Source: Verrucomicrobiota bacterium (GTDB taxonomy: Bacteria > Verrucomicrobiota > Lentisphaeria > Oligosphaerales > JAFGRS01). Taken from it: a DNA stretch of 6,457 bases. Shown one piece after another: positions 1 through 3,622 of the stretch. A model generated the notes under the pieces. It had not been told where the DNA came from. It searched no databases and saw nothing but the letters and a program-made list of their open reading frames with translations. The DNA lies in contig JAGVUW010000372.1 of NCBI GenBank assembly GCA_019136035.1, positions 1 through 6,457 of the forward strand. The letters are read 5' to 3'. Every line of letters starts with the position of its first letter. Position 1 is the first letter of the stretch. The position numbers were made by a program, and so were the translations under genes.

Positions 1-548
1 AAGTCCTCGAAACGCACGCTGTGCCAGTGCCGCGGCTTCGGGGTGGCGCGCACAATCTCCATCTGGTAGCGCCAACTGATGGCGCGGCGCAGGCGGATGT
101 CGTCGGTGCGGTCGTAGGGCACCCCGAAGTCGGCGAGGTCGTCGGTCAGATGCGCACCGAGGATGCTGTCGCGCGGGTCGCGCACCCAGTGGATGTAGTG
201 GATATCGGGGAAGAGCCGGACGATCCACGGGAAAACCAGGGTCGTCTCCGGGAGCTTCCAGCCGCGCCGCGGCGCGGCGCTGCTCAGCACCGACGACAGG
301 AAGGACTCCACCAGACGCGTGAAGGCCGGGTCGATCGGCATGCTGTGCAGCTTCGAGAAATCCCAGCGCAGGCCGCCGAGGTGGACGACGTGGCGCGCCA
401 TGACCCGGCAGGCCTCGTACATGTCGTCCGGCGGCAGGAGGTCGCCGGAGACATTCAGCTTGGAGCCCATGTACACACCGCTGGCGCTGAGGGTGTGCGA
501 CATGGCCCGGGTGCCACCGTGGCCTCGACCGATCACTGTGATCAGCAT
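1..548 (-). CDS. Sulfotransferase family protein, N-terminal part (runs off left edge)
   Basis: Reading the minus strand from ATG at 548 gives 182 residues without a stop, ending in RFED at the window edge, so the C-terminus is missing. Residues 2-14 (LITVIGRGHGGTR) form a beta strand and a glycine-rich loop that fits the 5'-phosphosulfate-binding loop of PAPS-dependent sulfotransferases. Residues 120-130 (HWVRDPRDSIL) fit the 3'-phosphate-binding segment, where R-D-P-R-D is typical. The terminal RFED also matches the family's usual R-F/Y-E-D-L. The enzyme should transfer sulfate from PAPS to a hydroxyl or amine; the acceptor cannot be told. No signal peptide is seen, so it is probably cytoplasmic. 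An in-frame ATG at 560 would add MQGT; I prefer 548 because AAGG lies 4 bases upstream and the core strand then starts at once. It is transcribed away from the rest of the window. Family call fairly sure, substrate unknown. Confidence 0.82.
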   Translation of the reverse strand, partial: MLITVIGRGHGGTRAMSHTLSASGVYMGSKLNVSGDLLPPDDMYEACRVMARHVVHLGGLRWDFSKLHSMPIDPAFTRLVESFLSSVLSSAAPRRGWKLPETTLVFPWIVRLFPDIHYIHWVRDPRDSILGAHLTDDLADFGVPYDRTDDIRLRRAISWRYQMEIVRATPKPRHWHSVRFED

Positions 549-592
549 GGTACCTTGCATCCGTTGAAGTGACGCCGCACCAGAGTCTCGCT

Positions 593-610
593 CGGGCCCG
601 GCCGGGCCCG
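593..610. repeat. 18-bp perfect palindrome upstream of the sulfotransferase gene
   Basis: CGGGCCCGGCCGGGCCCG equals its own reverse complement over all 18 bases. It lies 33 bases before the upstream possible start (560) and 45 before the preferred start (548) of the minus-strand sulfotransferase gene. It could be an operator or a hairpin in the 5' untranslated region. There is no T-tract on either side, so it is not a typical intrinsic terminator. Being made only of G and C, part of the symmetry could be compositional. Confidence 0.6.
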
Positions 611-627
611 CCTGGCCGGATCGCGTC

Positions 628-636
628 AGTCTAGCA
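628..636 (-). promoter_or_regulatory. Possible extended -10 promoter element for the sulfotransferase gene
   Basis: On the minus strand the bases read TGCTAGACT, a TGn-extended -10 with four of six matches to TATAAT, about 70 bases upstream of the sulfotransferase start. No matching -35 box is evident. A transcript from here would carry the palindrome at 593-610 in its leader. This is a weak call. Confidence 0.22.
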
Positions 637-694
637 TGGCTCGGACGCATTTCCAGCGCCGGCAAGGCCCGGACGCGGGCAGCCCGGGGGACCG

Positions 695-775
695 GGGACA
701 GCAGGGACAGCAGGGACAGCAGGGACAGCAGGGACAGCAGGGACGGCGGGGACGGCGGGGACGGCGGGGACGGGG
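695..775. repeat. 9-bp tandem repeat (minisatellite), nine units
   Basis: Five exact copies of GGGACAGCA (695-739) are followed by three exact copies of GGGACGGCG (740-766) and one GGGACGGGG (767-775), with no indels. A degenerate partial unit, GGGACCG, lies just before (688-694). The unit length is a multiple of three, so every frame stays open through the array; this explains the collagen-like (GQQ)5(GRR)3 plus-strand and Ala-Val-Pro minus-strand readings. The two sub-blocks differ at two positions per unit, which suggests separate rounds of local duplication. Copy number probably varies between strains through slippage. Confidence 0.95.
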
Positions 776-874
776 GCCCGCCACCTGGCCACGGTGGCCG
801 GGGAGAGGCCGACCTGCAGGCCAGCCGGGGCGTAGCGGTGTTCCCCGCCGCCGGGCTCAGAGCGCGCGGCCCCC

Positions 875-914
875 GTCCGTGTCCGTCCGTGGTGGTCGGT
901 GTCGGTCCGTGTCC
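875..914. repeat. Degenerate GTCCGT / GTCGGT tandem tract
   Basis: The plus strand shows GTCCGTGTCCGT followed by CCGT, GGTGGTCGGT, GTCGGT and CCGTGTCC. This is an imperfect array of 6-base GTCCGT-like units with single-base changes. On the minus strand it reads as GGACAC/GGACCG units that share the GGAC core of the minisatellite at 695-775. No protein or RNA function is apparent. Confidence 0.6.
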
Positions 915-933
915 CGAGCCGAAGGGCCGCCAT

Positions 934-976
934 CCCCGCGGCCCGGGGACTGCCGCCAGCGGGCAGCGCCGCGGGG
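934..976. repeat. Two-part stem-loop (possible REP-like palindrome)
   Basis: CCCCGCGGC (934-942) is the exact reverse complement of GCCGCGGGG (968-976), giving a 9-bp outer stem. Within it CTGCC (950-954) pairs with GGCAG (962-966) around a 7-base loop. The inner and outer stems are separated by seven unpaired bases on one side and one on the other. This shape resembles a repetitive extragenic palindrome or a structured RNA hairpin rather than a terminator, since no T-tract follows. Whether it recurs elsewhere in the genome cannot be seen here. Confidence 0.5.
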
Positions 977-1043
977 GGGATGGACTTGGGGAGATGAGGC
1001 CGCAACGAGGTGCAGGAGGAGCACGGCGGAGGCCTTGGTGCGA

Positions 1044-1052
1044 TGCTATAAT
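1044..1052 (+). promoter_or_regulatory. Extended -10 promoter for the ykgJ-HTH-SGNH operon
   Basis: TGCTATAAT is a perfect TATAAT hexamer preceded by the TGn extension and stands out in GC-rich surroundings. No clear -35 box is found at 16-18 bases upstream, which is tolerated for extended -10 promoters. Transcription would start near 1058-1060. Just downstream lie an imperfect hairpin (1065-1081, CCAC...GTGG) and a direct repeat ACCGTG-GC-ACCGTG (1075-1088), which could be operator half-sites. The placement fits a toxin-antitoxin promoter now read into the downstream genes. Confidence 0.6.
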
Positions 1053-1103
1053 GTGTCAAGAGTACCACAGGGCAACCGTGGCACCGTGTCGACGGGAGGC
1101 ATC

Positions 1104-1202
1104 GTGCGCACCACGCTGACCCTTGACGATGACGTCCTGGCTTCGGCAGGCAGTCGAACTGCTCAGCCCCATCCACGAGTGAGGTGCCAGCATGAAGATT
1201 GA
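1104..1202 (+). pseudogene. Relic VapB-type antitoxin N-terminus (32 codons), now leader-like
   Basis: A GTG start at 1104 lies 4 bases after GGGAGG (1094-1099). The first 15 residues, VRTTLTLDDDVLASA, closely match the usual start of VapB-family antitoxins (M-R-T-T-L-T-L/I-D-D-D-V/L-L-A-x-A), where this segment forms the DNA-binding strand of the dimer. After that the reading leaves the family pattern and stops at 1200-1202, far short of the usual 60-90 residues, and no PIN-domain toxin follows. In another frame the next bases read AVELLSPIHE-stop (ending 1182), which could be the tail of a deleted partner gene; that is speculation. The frame ends 8 bases inside the next gene, so if translated it could couple to it. 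It may instead be a true short leader. Confidence is limited by the short match. Confidence 0.55.
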
Positions 1203-1725
1203 GACCGACCCCAAACGCGTGGCGATGCTGGCGCGGCGGCGCGAGGATGCCAACTGGAGATTCAGGAGCTTCCTGAAGGGGTGCGACTTATCCGCCTCGC
1301 GGCTTGACCGCCTGGTGCACGAGGTCTACGAGCGGGTCTCCGCAGCCATCGACTGCCGGGCGTGCGCCAACTGCTGCAAAGTCATCACGCCCACCCTGAC
1401 GCCTGCGGACATTCGGCGCCTGGCGGCGCATCTCGGGTTGACCTCGGACGAGTTCACGGCGCGGTTCCTGCACGAGGACGAGGATGAGGGCGGCTGGGTC
1501 TTCGAGGCCGGGCCCTGTCCCTTCCTGGCGAACAACGAGTGCACGGTCTACGAGCACCGCCCCGATGCCTGTCGGTCCTTCCCGCACCTCCACAAACGCA
1601 ACTTCAGAGGGAGGCTCACCCAGGCCGTCACGAACACGGCGGTGTGCCCGATCGTCTACCATGTCTTCGAAGAGCTCAAGGCCGAGCTGTGGCATGACCG
1701 GGGCGCCGAGGGAGAGTGGCCATGA
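1192..1725 (+). CDS. YkgJ family cysteine-cluster (zinc/iron-chelating) protein
   Basis: A 177-residue soluble protein with the cysteine pattern of the YkgJ family (CxxCxxCC domain). C55-x2-C58-x2-C61-C62 lies in ACANCCK. C109 follows in GPCPFL, then C117 in ECTVYEHRP, C127 in ACRSFP and C152 in VCPIV. The eight cysteines and the segment E-C-x-V-Y-x-x-R-P-x-x-C-R-x-F-P are diagnostic. The family is thought to bind zinc or an iron-sulfur cluster, but its biochemical role is not settled. Length fits the family, with an N-terminal helical extension of about 50 residues rich in Arg and Glu. The start at 1192 has GAGG 7 bases upstream. It is the first full gene after the 1044-1052 promoter; its start overlaps the vapB-like relic in another frame and its stop overlaps the next gene by ATGA. 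Family call is sure; function is not. Confidence 0.9.
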   Translation: MKIETDPKRVAMLARRREDANWRFRSFLKGCDLSASRLDRLVHEVYERVSAAIDCRACANCCKVITPTLTPADIRRLAAHLGLTSDEFTARFLHEDEDEGGWVFEAGPCPFLANNECTVYEHRPDACRSFPHLHKRNFRGRLTQAVTNTAVCPIVYHVFEELKAELWHDRGAEGEWP

Positions 1726-1958
1726 CTGACGATTCCGAGCGCGACCTCGGCGAGCAGCCGCTCGCCGGCATCATGGCGGCAGCGGGCCTCAAGGCGCACG
1801 ACCTGGTGGCCGCTTCCACCGAACAGATCACCCACAAGATGGTCTCCCGGGCCTGCAAGGGCCGGCGGCTGACGCCACATGTCCAGGCCAAGATCCGCAA
1901 CGCCCTGGCCAAGGCCGCCGGCCGCGAGTACGCCTTGGCAGAGCTGTTCACCTACTGA
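1722..1958 (+). CDS. Small helix-turn-helix-like protein, 78 aa
   Basis: ATG at 1722 overlaps the stop of the YkgJ gene (ATGA), with GGAG 7 bases upstream, so translation is probably coupled. A GTG at 1716 is in frame but lacks that spacing. Residues 14-31 (LAGIMAAAGLKAHDLVAA) and 34-47 (EQITHKMVSRACKG) look like two helix pairs. They are followed by a basic R48-R49, then KIRNALAKAAG (58-67) and a hydrophobic end ALAELFTY. This layout resembles Cro/C1 (XRE) type DNA-binding folds, where a final helix pair ending in L-x-x-L-F is common. It could bind DNA or RNA and regulate its own operon, but no target is visible. I do not recognise a named family with certainty. Codon use matches its neighbours and no truncation is apparent. 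Confidence 0.72.
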   Translation: MTDDSERDLGEQPLAGIMAAAGLKAHDLVAASTEQITHKMVSRACKGRRLTPHVQAKIRNALAKAAGREYALAELFTY

Positions 1959-1996
1959 GGTCGCCGCAATCTGTCCCGACGAAGAAAGAGGCTGTC

Positions 1997-2551
1997 ATGA
2001 AGAAGGTCATGCTGATCGGGGACTCGATCCGGCTGGGCTATCAGGCGCGGGTGACGGCGCTGCTGAAGGACAGGGCGACGGTGGCCGGGCCGCAGGACAA
2101 CTGCCGGTTCTCGGCATACACGCTGTTCTGCCTGGCGCAGTGGGTCATCGAGGACGACTTCGATGTGATCCAGTGGAACAACGGTCAGTGGGATGTCTGC
2201 ATCATGCCGGACGGCCGGATCCACACGCCCCTGGCCGAGTACTGCGACCTCCAGCAGCGCATCGCCGGCATCCTCCTGAAGAAGGCCCGGCGGGTGATCT
2301 TCGCGACCACGACGCCGGTCTGGCCCGAGCAGTTCACCAGCGCGGCCAGGAATCCCCGCCGCAACGAAGACATCCGCGAGTACAACCGCGCCGCCGCCGA
2401 GGTGCTCGGCCCCATGGGCGTGGCCATCAACGACCTCCATGCGCTGCTTGCCGGGGACGTGAAGCAGTACATCTCCGCTGACATGGTGCACCTCACCGAC
2501 GCCGGCAATGACCTCTGCGCCGGTCGCGTCGCCGCGATGATCGCGGGGTAG
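1997..2551 (+). CDS. SGNH/GDSL-fold hydrolase (probable esterase), cytoplasmic
   Basis: A 184-residue single-domain protein. VMLIGDSIRLGY (residues 4-15) is block I with nucleophile Ser10. G31 with the following DNCRFS can supply the block II oxyanion glycine. WNNGQWD (60-66) stands where block III Gly-x-Asn-Asp is expected, with N61 or N62 as the oxyanion Asn. D162-x-x-H165 in ADMVHLTDAG is block V and completes the Ser-Asp-His triad. The family hydrolyses ester bonds, often acetyl groups on sugars; the substrate here is unknown. There is no signal peptide or membrane segment, so it should act inside the cell, unlike secreted carbohydrate esterases. Length is typical of short SGNH proteins. 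AAAGAGG lies 5 bases before the ATG. The gene starts 38 bases after the HTH-like gene and probably shares its transcript. Confidence 0.88.
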   Translation: MKKVMLIGDSIRLGYQARVTALLKDRATVAGPQDNCRFSAYTLFCLAQWVIEDDFDVIQWNNGQWDVCIMPDGRIHTPLAEYCDLQQRIAGILLKKARRVIFATTTPVWPEQFTSAARNPRRNEDIREYNRAAAEVLGPMGVAINDLHALLAGDVKQYISADMVHLTDAGNDLCAGRVAAMIAG

Positions 2552-2572
2552 CGCTGACGCGATCCTGGGCAG

Positions 2573-2590
2573 CCCTGGCGGCCCCCAGGG
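2573..2590 (+). terminator. Weak stem-loop after the SGNH gene
   Basis: CCCTGG (2573-2578) pairs with CCAGGG (2585-2590) around a 6-base loop, 22 bases after the SGNH stop codon. No T-run follows, so it is at best a poor intrinsic terminator or an mRNA 3'-end hairpin. Confidence 0.25.
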
Positions 2591-2618
2591 GGACTGTGGC
2601 CGACGCCTCCAGGGGCGC

Positions 2619-2624
2619 TACATT
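2619..2624 (+). promoter_or_regulatory. Possible -10 element for the methionine operon
   Basis: TACATT sits in a short AT-richer island (2619-2637) within otherwise GC-rich DNA, about 60 bases before the homocysteine methyltransferase start. It matches four of six bases of TATAAT; no convincing -35 box is seen. The 132-base gap from the previous gene fits a new transcription unit, but the element itself is weak. Confidence 0.25.
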
Positions 2625-2644
2625 ACCTACCATTAACGACGGTC

Positions 2645-2669
2645 GCGGAGGACGGATGGCGTCCGCCGC
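2645..2669 (+). promoter_or_regulatory. Imperfect hairpin just upstream of the homocysteine methyltransferase gene
   Basis: GCGGAGGACG (2645-2654) pairs with CGTCCGCCGC (2660-2669) at nine of ten positions around a GATGG loop; the only mismatch is A2649 with G2665. ATTTCACC follows, 15 bases before the ATG at 2684. It may be an attenuator-like or leader hairpin, or the end of the upstream transcript. No known methionine- or cobalamin-responsive riboswitch fits in this short leader. Confidence 0.4.
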
Positions 2670-2683
2670 ATTTCACCTGAGCC

Positions 2684-3622
2684 ATGGAGCACAACGGCGT
2701 GGGCTTGCGCGATCTCGATCTGATCATTGTCGATGGTGCCTGCGGCACGAACCTGCAGACGATGGCCATACCGGCCTCGGCCTGGCGGGGCTGCGAGGGC
2801 TGCAACGAACTCCTCAACGTCTCGGCGCCGGAGGTGGTGCAGGCCCTGCACCGCGGCTTCGTCGACGCCGGGGCGCAGGTGCTCGAAACGAATACCTTCG
2901 GGGCCAACCGCATCGTGCTGGCCGAGTATGGCCTGCAGGACCAGGTCGCGGCGATCAACGCCGCGGCGGTGGCCAATGCCCGCGCCGCGGCGGCAGGCCG
3001 CTCCGGCGTCTATGTCGCCGGCTCGGTCGGCCCGGGCACGAAGCTCCCGTCGCTCGGGCACATCGGCGTCGCCGAACTCGCCGAGGCGATCGGCGGCCAG
3101 GTCGAGGCCCTGGTGGCGGCCGGAGCCGATGCGCTCATCATCGAGACCTGCCAGGATATGCTCCAGGTCAAGACCGCGGTGCGGGCCGCCTTCGATGTCC
3201 TTGAGACCCACGGCGTGGACGTGCCGGTGATGGTCTCGGTGACCGTCGAAGCGACCGGCTCGATGCTGGTCGGCACGGACATCGCGGCAGCGGCGGCGAC
3301 GCTGGAGCCCTTCCCGGTCTTCAGCCTGGGCCTGAACTGCGCCACCGGCCCCGCGGACATGGAATCGCACATCCGCTGGCTCTCGCAGAACTGGCCTCGG
3401 CGCATCTCCTGCGTGCCGAATCAGGGCCTCCCCGAGGTCGTCGACGGGCATACCTGCTACCGCCTCTCGCCGGATGTCTATGCCGGGACCCTGCGGCGTT
3501 TCGTCGAGGACTACGGCGTCAGCATCGTCGGCGGCTGCTGCGGCACCACGCCGGCGCACACGGCCCGGCTGGTGCAGGAGCTGCGTGAGGTCCGCGTGGG
3601 CGCCCGGGAGGTGAGCCAGTGA
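2684..3622 (+). CDS. Homocysteine S-methyltransferase domain protein (N-terminal module of split MetH)
   Basis: A 312-residue zinc-dependent homocysteine-binding TIM barrel. VDGACGTNLQ (16-25) corresponds to the family's D-G-A-M-G-T-M-L. GCEGCNELLN (36-45) and LETNTFGANR (67-76) are MetH-like, as is VGPGTKLPSLGHI (115-127). The three zinc ligands are visible: C219 in GLNCATGP and C285-C286 in GGCCGTTP. In MetH this module activates homocysteine as a thiolate to accept methyl from methylcobalamin; here the cobalamin modules are on the next gene, which overlaps by 4 bases. The C-terminal tail REVRVGAREVSQ is the remainder of the inter-domain linker. The ATG at 2684 has no good ribosome binding site; GTG at 2699 has GGAG 9 bases upstream and would trim five residues, so the start is uncertain. 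A stand-alone methyltransferase using another methyl donor is less likely, given the neighbour. Confidence 0.88.
   Translation: MEHNGVGLRDLDLIIVDGACGTNLQTMAIPASAWRGCEGCNELLNVSAPEVVQALHRGFVDAGAQVLETNTFGANRIVLAEYGLQDQVAAINAAAVANARAAAAGRSGVYVAGSVGPGTKLPSLGHIGVAELAEAIGGQVEALVAAGADALIIETCQDMLQVKTAVRAAFDVLETHGVDVPVMVSVTVEATGSMLVGTDIAAAAATLEPFPVFSLGLNCATGPADMESHIRWLSQNWPRRISCVPNQGLPEVVDGHTCYRLSPDVYAGTLRRFVEDYGVSIVGGCCGTTPAHTARLVQELREVRVGAREVSQ
3606..3611 (+). promoter_or_regulatory. Strong ribosome binding site that sets the start of the second MetH gene
   Basis: GGGAGG lies 7 bases before GTG 3619, inside the end of the preceding gene. It supports real, coupled initiation at the GTGA overlap (3619-3622) and argues against the split being merely a sequencing frameshift. 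Confidence 0.75.

Larger units (their letters stand above)
561..1043. other. Repeat-rich non-coding region between divergent genes
   Basis: About 480 bases without a credible gene. Reading frames cross it on both strands, but their products are low-complexity (Gly-Gln-Gln/Gly-Arg-Arg on plus, Ala-Val-Pro on minus) and come from the repeats. The region holds, in order: an 18-bp palindrome (593-610), a possible weak minus-strand -10 element (628-636), a 9-bp minisatellite (695-775), a 13-bp inverted repeat GGCCAC-G-GTGGCC (787-799), a GTCCGT-rich tract (875-914) and a two-part stem-loop (934-976). One minus-strand stretch near 781-850 reads GLSPATVARW, which resembles a helix-turn-helix, but nothing around it supports a gene. 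Confidence 0.7.

Noticed and set aside
21..572. Plus-strand 183-codon frame at the left edge
   Set aside because: It is antisense to the sulfotransferase, whose PAPS-binding motifs are clear on the minus strand.
695..775. CRISPR array
   Set aside because: Units are 9 bases and directly contiguous, with no unique spacers.
636..1103. Collagen-like plus-strand protein with GQQ and GRR repeats
   Set aside because: The repeat peptide is produced by the 9-bp minisatellite; there is no ribosome binding site, no signal peptide and no recognisable domain outside the repeat.
631..1176. Minus-strand frame with Ala-Val-Pro repeats and an HTH-like GLSPATVARW
   Set aside because: It also arises from the minisatellite and covers the likely promoter and vapB relic on the other strand; the HTH resemblance is only about ten residues.
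2552..2683. Cobalamin or SAM riboswitch ahead of the methionine operon
   Set aside because: The gap is only 132 bases and shows neither the B12-box-like motif nor the multi-stem layout of a SAM riboswitch; only simple hairpins are seen.
2633..3559. 308-codon minus-strand frame opposite the homocysteine methyltransferase gene
   Set aside because: Shadow of a gene with clear zinc ligands on the plus strand; composition is typical of antisense frames.
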